From contig JAOPZO010000034.1 in NCBI GenBank assembly GCA_025964065.1, positions 1 to 15,981 of the forward strand: a stretch of DNA of 15,981 nt, in the 5' to 3' direction. Origin of the DNA: Solirubrobacterales bacterium. GTDB taxonomy: Bacteria > Actinomycetota > Thermoleophilia > Solirubrobacterales > Solirubrobacteraceae. The notes under the pieces were generated by a model, which worked only from the letters and a program-made list of their open reading frames with translations, searched no databases and had not been told where the DNA came from. Positions 1 through 7,753 of this stretch are shown piece after piece. The first letter of the stretch is position 1. Each line of letters begins with the position of its first letter. The translations under genes were made by a program, and so were the position numbers.

Positions 1-1
1 C

Positions 2-613
2 TCAGGCCGCCCGGCGCACCCGGCGCACCCGGCGCGGGGCGGCGAGCCCTGGCGGCCACGGCCTCGAGACGAAGCGGCTCCCGACGGCGCTGAAGCGCCA
101 CGGCAGGTCGACGGCCTTGGTGATCCCGATCCGCTCCGAGGCGACGAGCGCCGGCGGCGGCCCCGTCCCCGGGAGCACGCGCAGGGGCCCCGTCACGAGC
201 GAGCTCGCGTTGAGCTCGAGCTCGATCCCGAGCGCCTGGGTGAGCTTCCCCGGCCCGGAGCAGAGCGCCTCGACGTCCTCCTGCCCGCGGCGCTCGCGCA
301 TCGCGTCGAGGCCCGTGAGCGGCTCGAGCGCGCGCACGAGCACGGCCGCGCCGACGTCCTCGCCCTCGCAGACCGCGTTCACGAGCGCGTGGATCCCGTA
401 GGAGCGGTAGACGTAGGCCGTGCCGGGCTCGCGGTAGAGCGTCGAGGTCCGCGCGGTCAGCCCGACGTAGGCGTGGCAGGCCGGTTCCGTGTGGTGGTAG
501 GCCTCCGTCTCCACGATCAGGCCGGAGCAGACCCCGTGCACGAGGACGCAGCCGACGAGGTCCTGCGCGACCTCGACGACGGGGCGGTCGTAGAAGCCCG
601 GCCCGAGGCTCAC
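2..613 (-). CDS. DNA-3-methyladenine glycosylase (AAG/MPG family)
   Basis: This base-excision repair enzyme would flip out and excise alkylated purines such as 3-methyladenine, leaving an abasic site. The product is 203 residues, the usual bacterial length. Landmarks of the AAG fold are visible. IVETEAY lies at residues 33-39, where E37 corresponds to the catalytic glutamate of the human enzyme and Y39 to a base-stacking tyrosine. H47, Y69, Y72 (the intercalating tyrosine) and N79 in AYVYRSYG..ALVN match the remaining pocket residues. The frame stays open far upstream, antisense-like inside argH, but homology starts at the GTG at 613. That GTG overlaps the argH stop by four bases (GTGA), so translation is probably coupled to argH; no SD is visible. 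The C-terminus is Arg-rich and the stop lies at 2-4, so the gene is complete. The family call is firm; the exact substrate range is inferred. Confidence 0.93.
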   Translation of the reverse strand: MSLGPGFYDRPVVEVAQDLVGCVLVHGVCSGLIVETEAYHHTEPACHAYVGLTARTSTLYREPGTAYVYRSYGIHALVNAVCEGEDVGAAVLVRALEPLTGLDAMRERRGQEDVEALCSGPGKLTQALGIELELNASSLVTGPLRVLPGTGPPPALVASERIGITKAVDLPWRFSAVGSRFVSRPWPPGLAAPRRVRRVRRAA

Positions 614-1968
614 GCGAGCAGGGCCCGGACCAGCTCGAGCTGCTCGCGCACGCGCGGGAGCGAGGTGCCGCCCTCGCTGACCTTGCTCTCGAGCCAGGAG
701 GAGCGCTCGAAGACGGCCCGCACGGACGGGTCGAGGTGCGGGGACTGGGCGGCGAGCTCGGCGTCGGAGAGCTCGCCGAGGCCGCGGCCGCTCTCCACGG
801 CCGCGCGCACGAGGCCCGCGACGATCCCGTGGCACTCGCGGAACGGCACCCCGCGCTTGACGAGGAGGTCCGCGAGGTCGGTCGCGGCGATGAGGTCGTC
901 GGACGCCGCGGCGGCCATCCGCTCGGTGTTGAACGCGGCGCCGTCGAGCATCCCCTGCGCGGCGGCGAGGCACAGGGCGAGCGTGTCGACCGCGTCGAAG
1001 AGGTGCTCCTTGTCCTCCTGCATGTCCTTGTTGTAGGTCAGCGGCAGCGCGTGCAGCACCCCGTGGAGCGCGGCGCCGTGCGCCACGACCCGGGGCGCCT
1101 TGCCGCGCAGGAGCTCGGCCGCGTCGGGGTTCTTCTTCTGCGGCATGATCGACGAGCCGGAGGTCCAGCGGTCGGCGAGCACGACGAACCCGAACTCCTG
1201 CGAGCTCCAGATGACCAGCTCGGAGCCGAGCCGTGAGAGGTGCGTCGCGCAGACCGCGGCCGCGTGCAGGAGGTCGAGGACGAAGTCGCGGTTCGAGACC
1301 GCGTCGACGGAGTTCGGCACCACGCCGGCGAAGCCGAGCTCACCCGCGACCATCTGGCGGTCCGTGTCGAAGTTGACCCCGGCGAGCGCCCCCGCGCCCA
1401 GCGGGAGGCGGTCGGCCTGCTGGGCGGCGAAGGTCAGCCGCTGGCGGTCGCGCTCGAGCATCCAGACGTACGCGAGCAGGTGATGGGAGAGGTAGATGGG
1501 CTGCGCCCGCTGCAGGTGCGTGTACCCCGGCAGCGGCACGTCGAGGTGCTGCTCGGCCAGCGCGACCAGCGTCTGCATGAGCTCGGTGACCTGCGCGCGG
1601 AGCTGCAGCGCGGTCTCCTTGCTGAAGAGCGCGACGTCCGTGGCGACCTGGTCGTTCCGCGAGCGGGCCGTGTGGAGCTTGCCCCCGACGGGCCCGACGA
1701 GCGCGGTGAGCCGCCGCTCGACCGCCATGTGGACGTCCTCGTCGTCCGGCAGGAACGCGAACTCCCCGGCGTCGAGCTCGGCCTCGATGCTCGCGAGGCC
1801 GCCGAGCAGGGCGTCGCGCTCCTCCTCGGAGATGATCCCGCGCGCCCCGAGCATCGCTGCGTGGGCGCGAGAGCCGCGGAGGTCCTGCGGCCAGAGCCGC
1901 TGGTCGAAGCCGACGGAGGAGTTGAGCGCCTGGAAGGCGGCGGCCTGCGGTTCTGCGAAGCGCGACAT
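610..1968 (-). CDS. argH: Argininosuccinate lyase
   Basis: ArgH performs the last step of arginine synthesis, splitting argininosuccinate into arginine and fumarate as a cytosolic homotetramer. The 452-residue product has normal family length. It carries the fumarase/aspartase-superfamily signatures: HTARSRNDQVATD near residues 99-111, PGYTHLQRAQP at 147-157 with H151 as the expected catalytic base partner, and the flexible signature loop GSSIMPQKKNPD at 271-282 with the catalytic serine. The ATG at 1968 gives the conserved N-terminus (FDQRLWPQDLRGSRAHA). Neither an SD nor a -10-like box is visible just upstream, so expression may depend on readthrough from the membrane-protein gene 39 bases upstream. 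It overlaps the DNA glycosylase gene by four bases. argG and other arginine genes are not in this window, so argH is detached from its pathway here. Confidence 0.97.
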   Translation of the reverse strand: MSRFAEPQAAAFQALNSSVGFDQRLWPQDLRGSRAHAAMLGARGIISEEERDALLGGLASIEAELDAGEFAFLPDDEDVHMAVERRLTALVGPVGGKLHTARSRNDQVATDVALFSKETALQLRAQVTELMQTLVALAEQHLDVPLPGYTHLQRAQPIYLSHHLLAYVWMLERDRQRLTFAAQQADRLPLGAGALAGVNFDTDRQMVAGELGFAGVVPNSVDAVSNRDFVLDLLHAAAVCATHLSRLGSELVIWSSQEFGFVVLADRWTSGSSIMPQKKNPDAAELLRGKAPRVVAHGAALHGVLHALPLTYNKDMQEDKEHLFDAVDTLALCLAAAQGMLDGAAFNTERMAAAASDDLIAATDLADLLVKRGVPFRECHGIVAGLVRAAVESGRGLGELSDAELAAQSPHLDPSVRAVFERSSWLESKVSEGGTSLPRVREQLELVRALLA

Positions 1969-1986
1969 GGGGCCGGGAGTCTCGCA

Positions 1987-2007
1987 GCGCGGTGCCGCGG
2001 CCCGCGC
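1987..2007 (-). terminator. GC-only stem-loop after the small membrane-protein gene (possible terminator)
   Basis: The arms GCGCGG (1987-1992) and CCGCGC (2002-2007) form a perfect 6 bp stem around a 9-base loop. The stem directly follows the stop codon of the upstream minus-strand gene and precedes argH. There is no T-run, and the short GC stem could be chance in such GC-rich DNA. If it terminates, argH would need a promoter that I cannot see. Confidence 0.25.
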
Positions 2008-2382
2008 TCAGCTGTGCAGCCCGTGGATCTGCGCGACCTGCGTCGCCAGCCCGAAGCCCATCAGGTACAGCGAGACGCCCCAGCCGACCCAGGCGCCCGT
2101 CCCCGGCCGATGGAAGCGCCGATCCCGGTCGCGCAGGTGCTCCACGAGGATCGGGACCGCGCAGAGCAGGCCGAGGGCCATGAGCACCCACGGCGCCCAG
2201 CCCACGAGCGTCGCCGTGTCGAGGCCGCCGCTCGACGCCGCGGCGATGTCCGCGACCACGTCGTGCCAGAGGTAGGCCGGCACGACCGCGGCCAGGAGGA
2301 CGCCGACGGCTCCGACGAGCTGCGAGCGCCGCTGCTGCGCGGCGGCACTCCGGCGGCTCGTGCGTCCTCGGGCGGCGCCCAT
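2008..2382 (-). CDS. Small three-helix membrane protein of unknown function
   Basis: The 124-residue product is not a family I recognise. The N-terminus is basic (about residues 1-20, rich in Arg). Hydrophobic segments at about 21-40, 58-81 and 94-117 should be membrane-spanning, with a basic loop (HLRDRDRRFHRPG, 82-94) between the last two. By the positive-inside rule the N-terminus and that loop would be cytoplasmic. Codon use resembles the neighbours, which supports a real gene. The ATG at 2382 lies 9 bases past the stop of the DegT-type aminotransferase gene. A TAACCT box sits 6 bases before the ATG, and no SD is seen, so the message may be leaderless. Reading continues toward argH. No function can be inferred from sequence. 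Confidence 0.75.
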   Translation of the reverse strand: MGAARGRTSRRSAAAQQRRSQLVGAVGVLLAAVVPAYLWHDVVADIAAASSGGLDTATLVGWAPWVLMALGLLCAVPILVEHLRDRDRRFHRPGTGAWVGWGVSLYLMGFGLATQVAQIHGLHS

Positions 2383-2388
2383 GTCCCG

Positions 2389-2394
2389 AGGTTA
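2389..2394 (-). promoter_or_regulatory. Candidate -10 box (TAACCT) for the small membrane-protein gene
   Basis: TAACCT fits TANNNT and lies 6 bases before the ATG at 2382, the spacing expected for leaderless transcription. It overlaps the TAA stop of the aminotransferase gene. No convincing -35 is seen. Confidence 0.4.
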
Positions 2395-3516
2395 GGACGC
2401 CCGGAGCACGGTCCGGAGGGCAGATTCCACCCGGTCGACCTGGGACTCCGCCATGTCGGGGAAGAACGGCAGGGCCACGGACCGTGCGGCGATGTCCTCG
2501 CACACCGGGAACTCGCCCTCGCGGTGCCCGTACCGCTCCCGGTAGAACGACATCAGGTGGATCGCCGGGAGGTACGGCTTGGACTGCACCCCGTGTTCCC
2601 GAAGCGCCCGGATCGTCGCGTCGCGGTCCACGCCGTGCGGCACCTGGACGACCCAGACGAACCAGCCGCGCTCGTCGCCGCCGCTGTCCTCGCAGGGCAG
2701 GCCGAGCCCGAGCTCGGTCGCGAGCGGCGCGAGGCGCTCGCGGTACCAGCCGGCAACACGCTTGCGGTCGGCGAGCATGCCCGCCAGGCGCTCGACCTGG
2801 GCGATGCCGATGGCCGCCTGCAGATCGGTCATCCGGTAGTTGAAGCCGAGCCGGTCGTGGTCGAGCCAGCCCATGTCGGGCGCGCGGCCCTGGTTGCGCT
2901 CGGAGTCCATGCGCGCCTTCACCGCGGGGTCGCCCGTGAGGACCATTCCGCCCTCGCCCGTCGTGAGCTGCTTGTTCGCGTAGAAGCCGAACGACGCGGC
3001 GTGGCCGCGCGCTCCGACCGCCACGCCGTCCGCGTGCCGGGCGCCGAGCGCCTCGCAGGCGTCCTCGACGATCGGAAGGCCGAAGCGCTCGAAGGCGGGG
3101 ACGTCGGCGGGGTAGCCGAAGATGTGGACGGGCAGGACGGCGGTCGTGCGCTCGGTGAGCGCGGCCTCGGCGGCCTGCGGGTCGAGGTTCAGCGTCCGCG
3201 GGTCGATGTCGGCGAAGACGGGGCGGGCGCGCTCGAAGATGACCGCGTTCGCGCTCGCGACGAACGAGAACGGGCTCGTGACGACCTCGTCGCCGTCCGT
3301 GACGCCCGCGGCGCGCAGGCCGAGGTGCAGGCCGGCGGTGCCGCTCGAGACGGCGGAGCCGTGCGGCGCGCCGACGAACGCGGCGAACGCCTGCTCGAAG
3401 GCCGGGACGCGCGGGCCCAGGGAGAGCTGGCCCGAGCGGAGGACCTCGAGCACGAGCTCCTCCTCGCGCTCCCCGAGGACGGGCTGCGCGAGTGGAACCT
3501 CGTCGAGCGCGCTCAC
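2392..3516 (-). CDS. DegT/DnrJ/EryC1/StrS-family PLP aminotransferase
   Basis: The product is a 374-residue fold-type I PLP enzyme of the family that usually aminates keto-sugars for cell-surface glycans or antibiotics. The N-terminal signature is PLAQPVLGEREEE. SSGTAGLHLGL at 57-67 is the phosphate-binding region. D152 in EDACEALGA should contact the PLP ring nitrogen. K182 in SFGFYANKQLTTGEGG should form the Schiff base. The C-terminal half has the usual YRMTDLQAAIGIAQ and SKPYLPAIHLMSFY stretches. The GTG at 3516 overlaps the cimA stop by four bases (GTGA) and has no SD, so translation is probably coupled to cimA. Its place at the end of a leuB-ilvE-cimA operon is odd, since no sugar-nucleotide genes are nearby. 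The substrate cannot be told from the sequence. Confidence 0.93.
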   Translation of the reverse strand: MSALDEVPLAQPVLGEREEELVLEVLRSGQLSLGPRVPAFEQAFAAFVGAPHGSAVSSGTAGLHLGLRAAGVTDGDEVVTSPFSFVASANAVIFERARPVFADIDPRTLNLDPQAAEAALTERTTAVLPVHIFGYPADVPAFERFGLPIVEDACEALGARHADGVAVGARGHAASFGFYANKQLTTGEGGMVLTGDPAVKARMDSERNQGRAPDMGWLDHDRLGFNYRMTDLQAAIGIAQVERLAGMLADRKRVAGWYRERLAPLATELGLGLPCEDSGGDERGWFVWVVQVPHGVDRDATIRALREHGVQSKPYLPAIHLMSFYRERYGHREGEFPVCEDIAARSVALPFFPDMAESQVDRVESALRTVLRAS

Positions 3517-5093
3517 GGGGCCACGCGCGCGGGCTGCTCCGCGTACTCCAAGCTCTCGACGAGCGCCTGCCAGGACGCGGCGATGACGTTCTCGGCGACG
3601 CCGATCGTGCCCCAGGTGCGGACCCCGTCGCTCGAGTCGAGCAGCACGCGGGTGGTCGCCTGCGTGCCGTGCGCCTCGTCGAGGATGCGGACCTTGTAGT
3701 TCACGAGCTCGATGTCCTTCAGGTGCGGGTGGATCGATCCGATCGCCAGGCGCAGCGCCGCGTCGAGCGCGTTGACCGGGCCGTTGCCCTCCGCGGTCTG
3801 CACGATCCGCACGGGTGCGTCGGCCCCGGGCGGGTTCGTCCAGATCTTGATCGTGGCCTCGCAGGCCACGAGGCCGTCGGCGCCCTGCTCGACGATCGTG
3901 CGCCAGCTCTCCAGGCGGAAGAGCGGCTCGTACTCCCCGGCCTCGCGGCGGAGCAGCAGCTCGAAGGAGGCGTCGGCCGCCTCGAATTGGTATCCCGCGT
4001 GCTCGAGCGCCTTGACGCGCTCGATGACCCGGACGGCGGCGGCGTCGTCGAGCGCGATGCCCGCGGCCTGCGCCTTCTCCGTGGCGGAGTGACGGCCCGC
4101 GAGCTCGGAGACCAGGAGCGCGCGGGCGTTCCCGACGGACTCGGGCCGCGCGTGCTCGAAGGTGCTCGCGTCCGCACGCACGCCGGCGACGTGCAGGCCG
4201 CCCTTGTGGGCGAATGCGTTGCGGCCGACCCAGGGCTGGTTCGGGTCCGGGACGAGATTGAGCAGCTCGTCGACGAAGTGGGCGGTCGGCGTCAGGCGCC
4301 CGAGCTGCTCCGGGGTGAGCACCGCGTGGCCGAGCTTGAGCTGCAGCGCGGGGATGATCGAGACGAGGTTCGCGTTGCCCGTGCGCTCCCCCACGCCGTT
4401 CACCGTCCCCTGCACCTGCGTCGCGCCCTCGGCCACCGCGGCGAGGGAGTTCGCGACGCCGCACTCGAGGTCGTTGTGGCAGTGGATGCCGACGGGGACC
4501 TCCACGGCGCCGCGGGCGCCGCGGACCGCGTCGGCGATCTGGCCCGGGAGCGAGGAGCCGTTCGTGTCGCAGAGGACCACGCGCTCGGCGCCGCCGGCGG
4601 CCGCGGCGCGCAGGCACTCGAGGCTGTAGGCGGGGTCGTCCCGGAAGCCGTCGAGGAAGTGCTCGGCGTCGTAGATCACGCGCTTGCCGGCCGCGACCAG
4701 GAAGGCGACGGACTCGGCGATCATCGCGAGGTTCTCCTCGCGCGAGACCCGGACGACCTTCTCGAGGTGCAGGCCCCACGTCTTGCCGACGATGGTGCAG
4801 ACGGGGGCGAAGCAGGCCGCGAGCGTTCGCAGTCCCTCGTCCTCCGCCGCCGCGATGCCGCGACGGCGGGTCATGCCGAAGGCGACGATCGTGGCCGAGT
4901 GGAAGCTCTCGCCCTCGAGCAGCCCGAAGAGCTCGAGCTCCTTGGGGTTCGAGGCCGGGAAGCCCGCCTCGACGTAGTCGATGCCGAGGTCGTCGAGCGC
5001 GTGGGCGACGCGGACCTTCTCCTGCGCCGTGAGCGACATGCCCTCGCCCTGCATGCCGTCGCGCAGGGTGGCGTCGTAGAGCTCGACTTTCAC
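3513..5093 (-). CDS. cimA: (R)-citramalate synthase (CimA-type, LeuA superfamily)
   Basis: CimA condenses pyruvate and acetyl-CoA to (R)-citramalate, the threonine-independent entry to isoleucine. The product has 526 residues. The N-terminal HMGL-like TIM barrel carries LYDATLRDG at 5-13 (R11, D12), EAGFPASNPKE at 42-52 and GIHCHNDLECGVANS at 202-216 with metal-binding H204 and H206. It also has QVQGTVNGVGERTGNANL at 226-243. The last ~150 residues form a LeuA-type dimer/regulatory domain ending in DG..TWGTIGVAENVIAASWQALVESLEY, a pattern typical of the citramalate synthase branch rather than true LeuA. A separate, clearly different LeuA is encoded at 11571-13205, which supports the CimA call. 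The GTG at 5093 overlaps the ilvE stop by four bases. LeuCD and LeuB, encoded nearby, would process citramalate. Homocitrate or isopropylmalate synthase activity is a less likely alternative. Confidence 0.88.
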   Translation of the reverse strand: MKVELYDATLRDGMQGEGMSLTAQEKVRVAHALDDLGIDYVEAGFPASNPKELELFGLLEGESFHSATIVAFGMTRRRGIAAAEDEGLRTLAACFAPVCTIVGKTWGLHLEKVVRVSREENLAMIAESVAFLVAAGKRVIYDAEHFLDGFRDDPAYSLECLRAAAAGGAERVVLCDTNGSSLPGQIADAVRGARGAVEVPVGIHCHNDLECGVANSLAAVAEGATQVQGTVNGVGERTGNANLVSIIPALQLKLGHAVLTPEQLGRLTPTAHFVDELLNLVPDPNQPWVGRNAFAHKGGLHVAGVRADASTFEHARPESVGNARALLVSELAGRHSATEKAQAAGIALDDAAAVRVIERVKALEHAGYQFEAADASFELLLRREAGEYEPLFRLESWRTIVEQGADGLVACEATIKIWTNPPGADAPVRIVQTAEGNGPVNALDAALRLAIGSIHPHLKDIELVNYKVRILDEAHGTQATTRVLLDSSDGVRTWGTIGVAENVIAASWQALVESLEYAEQPARVAP

Positions 5094-6025
5094 GGGGACT
5101 CGACGAACGCCGGCACCGGGTCGAGCCACTCGCGGTAGCGCTCGGTGCGGCCGTGGAGCGCGTCCTCGAACGCCTGCTGGACCGCGAGCGTGATCTCGCC
5201 CGGCCTGCCGGTGCCGACGGCGTGGTCGTCGATCTCGCGGACCGGGACGAGCTCGGCGGCGGTGCCCGTGAGGTAGACCTCGTCGGCGAGGTAAAGCTCG
5301 GCGCGGGTCATGTTGCGCTCGACGACCTCGAAGCCGAGGTCTCGTGCGAGCGTGATCGCGGTCTTGCGGGAGATGCCGTCGAGGATCGAGGCCGAGAGCG
5401 GCGGGGTCGTGATGACGCCGCCTGAGACGACGAAGATGTTCTCGCCCGAGCCCTCGCACACGTTCCCGACGTCGTCGAGGAGGATCGCCTCCTGGTAGCC
5501 GGCCTTGTAGCTCTCGATCTTCGCGAGGATCGAGTTGAGGTACTGGCCCGTGGCCTTGGCCGTCGGGATGAGCGAGTCGGGCGAGATGCGCCGCCAGCTC
5601 GAGACCTTCGCGCGGATGCCGTCGCGCTTGCCCGCGTCGCCGAGGTAGGCGCCCCAGGGCCAGCAGGCGATGGAGACCTCGACGGGCGCCTCGAGCGGGA
5701 AGAGGCCCATGGTGCCGTAGCCGCGGTAGGCGAGCGGGCGGACGTAGCACTCGCGCAGGCCGTTGCGGCCGATGAGCTCGAGCGTCGCCGCGCGCAGCTG
5801 CTCGCGGGTGAAGGGCAGCGGCATGTAGTAGAGCTCGGCCGACTTGAAGAGGCGGTCGACGTGCTCCGCGTGGCGGAAGACCGCCGGGCCGATCTCGGTG
5901 TCGTAGCAGCGGACCCCCTCGAACACGCCCGTGCCGTAGTGCAGCCCGTGGGTGAGGACGTGGACCTTCGCGTCCTCCCAGGCGACGAACTCGCCGTTCA
6001 TCCAGATGAGCTCGGCCTGCACCAC
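5090..6025 (-). CDS. ilvE: Branched-chain amino acid aminotransferase
   Basis: IlvE transfers an amino group from glutamate to the 2-oxo acids of leucine, isoleucine and valine. The product has 311 residues, normal for the fold-type IV PLP family. HGLHYGTGVFEGVRCY at 26-41 is the N-terminal signature. K157 in IPTAKATGQYLNS should bind PLP. EGSGENIFVV at 191-200 is the conserved cofactor and substrate region, followed by LDGISRKTAITLARDLG and LTGTAAELVPV. Two adjacent GTG codons (6025 and 6022) could start translation; the first is 7 bases from a strong AGGAGG, so I chose it. The stop overlaps cimA. The gene begins 11 bases after the leuB stop, so leuB, ilvE, cimA and the DegT gene form one operon. 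Confidence 0.95.
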   Translation of the reverse strand: MVQAELIWMNGEFVAWEDAKVHVLTHGLHYGTGVFEGVRCYDTEIGPAVFRHAEHVDRLFKSAELYYMPLPFTREQLRAATLELIGRNGLRECYVRPLAYRGYGTMGLFPLEAPVEVSIACWPWGAYLGDAGKRDGIRAKVSSWRRISPDSLIPTAKATGQYLNSILAKIESYKAGYQEAILLDDVGNVCEGSGENIFVVSGGVITTPPLSASILDGISRKTAITLARDLGFEVVERNMTRAELYLADEVYLTGTAAELVPVREIDDHAVGTGRPGEITLAVQQAFEDALHGRTERYREWLDPVPAFVESP

Positions 6026-6032
6026 GACGCGT

Positions 6033-6038
6033 CCTCCT
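6033..6038 (-). promoter_or_regulatory. Strong ribosome binding site of ilvE
   Basis: AGGAGG lies 7 bases before the GTG at 6025 and overlaps the TAG stop of leuB, so leuB termination and ilvE initiation share the same bases. It fixes the ilvE start. Confidence 0.85.
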
Positions 6039-7065
6039 ACAAGTGAGCGAGCACTGCGACGGTCGCCTCGGCGGTGCTCGCGGTGCCGCCGAGGTCCCTC
6101 GTGCGCAGCCCCTGGGCGAGCGCGCGATCGACGGCCGACTCTAGCGCCTGGGCCTCGGCTTCGAGCCCCAGCCCGTGGCGCAGCAGGAGGGCCGCGGAGA
6201 GGAACGTGGCGAGCGGGTTCGCGGCGCCCGTGCCCGCGATGTCGGGGGCCGAGCCGTGCACCGGCTCGAAGACGCCCGGGGTGCCCTCCTCCCCCAGCGA
6301 GGCGCTCGGCAGCATCCCGATGGAGCCCGTGAGCATCGCGGCGATGTCGCTCAGGATGTCGCCGAAGAGGTTCTCCGTGACGATGACGTCGAAGTCCGAG
6401 GGGGCGGCGACGAGCTGCATCGCGGCGTTGTCGACCAGGAGGTCGTCGAGCGGGACGGAGGCGAACTCGGCGGCGTGGACCTCGTGGACGGTCTGGCGCC
6501 ACTGGCGCGAGGTCTCGAGGACGTTCGCCTTGTCGACGCTCGTGACCTTCGTGCGCGCGGCCTTGAAGGCGACGCGGGCGATCCGCTCCACCTCGGCGAC
6601 CGTGTAGTGGCAGAGGTCCGAGGCGTCGGTCGCCGTGCGGGTCTTCTCCCCGAAGTAGATGCCGCCCGTCAGCTCGCGCACGACGAGGAGGTCGGTGCCC
6701 TCGATGCCCTCGCGCTTCAGCGGGCTCGCATCGTAGAGCGCCTCGATCGGGCGCACGGGACGGAGGTTCGCGAAGAGGCCGAGCTCCTTGCGCATGCCGA
6801 GCAGGCCCTGCTCGGGGCGCGGTGCGTGCGGGTCGGTGGTGTCCCACTTCGGGCCGCCGACGGCGCCGAGGAGGACGGCGTCGCTCGCTCGCATCGCCCC
6901 GAGGACCTCGTCGGTCATCGCGGTGCCGTGCGCGTCGATGCTCGCGCCGCCGAAGACGTGCTCCTCGAACGTGATGTCCGGGACCAGCTTCGTGAGCAGC
7001 TCGACGGTCGGCGCGACGATCTCGGGGCCGATGCCGTCGCCGGGCAGCGTGACGATGTGGGGCAT
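6037..7065 (-). CDS. leuB: 3-isopropylmalate dehydrogenase
   Basis: LeuB oxidises and decarboxylates 3-isopropylmalate to 2-oxoisocaproate with NAD; the same activity on methylmalate gives 2-oxobutyrate for isoleucine. The product has 342 residues, slightly short but complete. LPGDGIGPE at 7-15 starts the fold. Substrate contacts R93, R103 and R130 lie in MRKELGLFANLRPVR and VVRELTGGIYFGEKTR; Y137 follows. K179 (VDKANVL), D212, D236 and D240 (NLFGDILSD) supply catalysis and metal binding. HGSAPDIAGTGAANP at 270-284 is the nucleotide loop, with D275 consistent with NAD preference. No SD precedes the ATG, but TAGCCT sits 6 bases upstream, pointing to a leaderless message. It heads the leuB-ilvE-cimA-DegT operon. 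The potassium-channel gene ends 41 bases upstream, so partial readthrough from it is possible. Confidence 0.96.
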   Translation of the reverse strand: MPHIVTLPGDGIGPEIVAPTVELLTKLVPDITFEEHVFGGASIDAHGTAMTDEVLGAMRASDAVLLGAVGGPKWDTTDPHAPRPEQGLLGMRKELGLFANLRPVRPIEALYDASPLKREGIEGTDLLVVRELTGGIYFGEKTRTATDASDLCHYTVAEVERIARVAFKAARTKVTSVDKANVLETSRQWRQTVHEVHAAEFASVPLDDLLVDNAAMQLVAAPSDFDVIVTENLFGDILSDIAAMLTGSIGMLPSASLGEEGTPGVFEPVHGSAPDIAGTGAANPLATFLSAALLLRHGLGLEAEAQALESAVDRALAQGLRTRDLGGTASTAEATVAVLAHL

Positions 7066-7071
7066 GTCCGC

Positions 7072-7077
7072 AGGCTA
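7072..7077 (-). promoter_or_regulatory. Candidate -10 box (TAGCCT) of the leuB operon
   Basis: TAGCCT lies 6 bases before the leuB ATG. The octamer TAGCCTGC also occurs at the matching place before the leuA leader peptide (13338-13345). No recognisable -35 is seen. Confidence 0.45.
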
Positions 7078-7106
7078 TTGGTGGACCCCGCGCGCCCGTC
7101 GCTCCC

Positions 7107-7682
7107 TCAAGCGTGCTGGTCGCGCTCCGGGTGCTCGGCCAGGCACTTCGCGAGCTCCGCCATGGCGGCCTCACCGCCCGTGTCCCCGGCCCGCCAGGCG
7201 TTCACCGCGAGCACCGCGCGCCGGGTGAGCATGTCGTCGTGGCGCTCGTCGTGGACGTAGCGGTCGCGCAGGACCTGCAGGCGGGCGATGAGGTCGTCGA
7301 AGTCGTCGTCGAGGTCGATGGTCTGCTCCCGCTCGCTGAGCCGGGCCTCGGCGACCCGGCCGGCCAGCGCGGCCGTGAGGATCGCGGTGGCGGCGATGCC
7401 CGTGCCGATCACGAACGTCGCGAGCATGCGGATCCCGGGCGACTTCGGCGCGATGTCGCCGTAGCCCACGGTCGTCATGGAGACGAACGCCCACCAGACG
7501 CCGTCGGCGATGTTCGTGTCCGGTTCGACGAGCGAGAACACGACGCCGCCCACGAGGAGCCCCGCGACGACGGCGCAGAGCGCGGAGAAGAGGGGCCGGC
7601 GGGCGAGGCGGCCGAAGAAGCGCTGGGCGGCGCGCTCGAGGCGGAGGCCGAGGGGCGCGGCGATGGCGGACGCGGAGGACAT
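7107..7682 (-). CDS. Two-transmembrane potassium channel (ion-channel family 2)
   Basis: The 191-residue product has the minimal K+ channel pore. Hydrophobic TM1 is at about 31-52. A pore helix (ADGVWWAFVSMT, 59-70) leads into the selectivity filter TVGYGD at 71-76. TM2 is at about 85-108. The remaining ~80 residues are charged and cytoplasmic (SEREQTIDLDDDFDDLIARLQVLRDRY), predicted helical and possibly coiled coil, which may help tetramer assembly. I see no RCK/TrkA nucleotide-binding domain or voltage sensor. The frame is open to 7814, but that extension overlaps the divergent gene and lacks pore-family character. I chose the ATG at 7682, which has TAGGAT 11 bases upstream. Its link to the amino acid genes downstream is unclear and may only be positional. 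Confidence 0.9.
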   Translation of the reverse strand: MSSASAIAAPLGLRLERAAQRFFGRLARRPLFSALCAVVAGLLVGGVVFSLVEPDTNIADGVWWAFVSMTTVGYGDIAPKSPGIRMLATFVIGTGIAATAILTAALAGRVAEARLSEREQTIDLDDDFDDLIARLQVLRDRYVHDERHDDMLTRRAVLAVNAWRAGDTGGEAAMAELAKCLAEHPERDQHA

Positions 7683-7693
7683 GGCGGGCCGGG

Positions 7694-7699
7694 ATCCTA
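7694..7699 (-). promoter_or_regulatory. Candidate -10 box (TAGGAT) of the potassium-channel gene
   Basis: TAGGAT lies 11 bases before the chosen ATG at 7682, implying a leader of only a few bases. It sits in the short divergent region shared with the plus-strand gene at 7754. No clear -35 was found. Confidence 0.35.
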
Positions 7700-7739
7700 G
7701 GGGCTGGGACGGCGCACGGCGAGGAGCTCCCGGGCCGCG

Positions 7740-7745
7740 TACGGT
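7740..7745 (+). promoter_or_regulatory. Candidate -10 box (TACGGT) of the SpoU-like gene
   Basis: TACGGT fits TANNNT and lies 8 bases before the ATG at 7754. This fits a leaderless or nearly leaderless message; no SD or convincing -35 is visible. Confidence 0.35.
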
Positions 7746-7753
7746 GGGCGCCC

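Noticed and set aside
1240..3699. Open plus-strand frame of more than 800 codons antisense to argH and the aminotransferase
   Set aside because: It lies opposite genes with firm family motifs and its translation is low-complexity (Arg, Asp, Glu, Val rich), as expected for antisense frames in GC-rich DNA.
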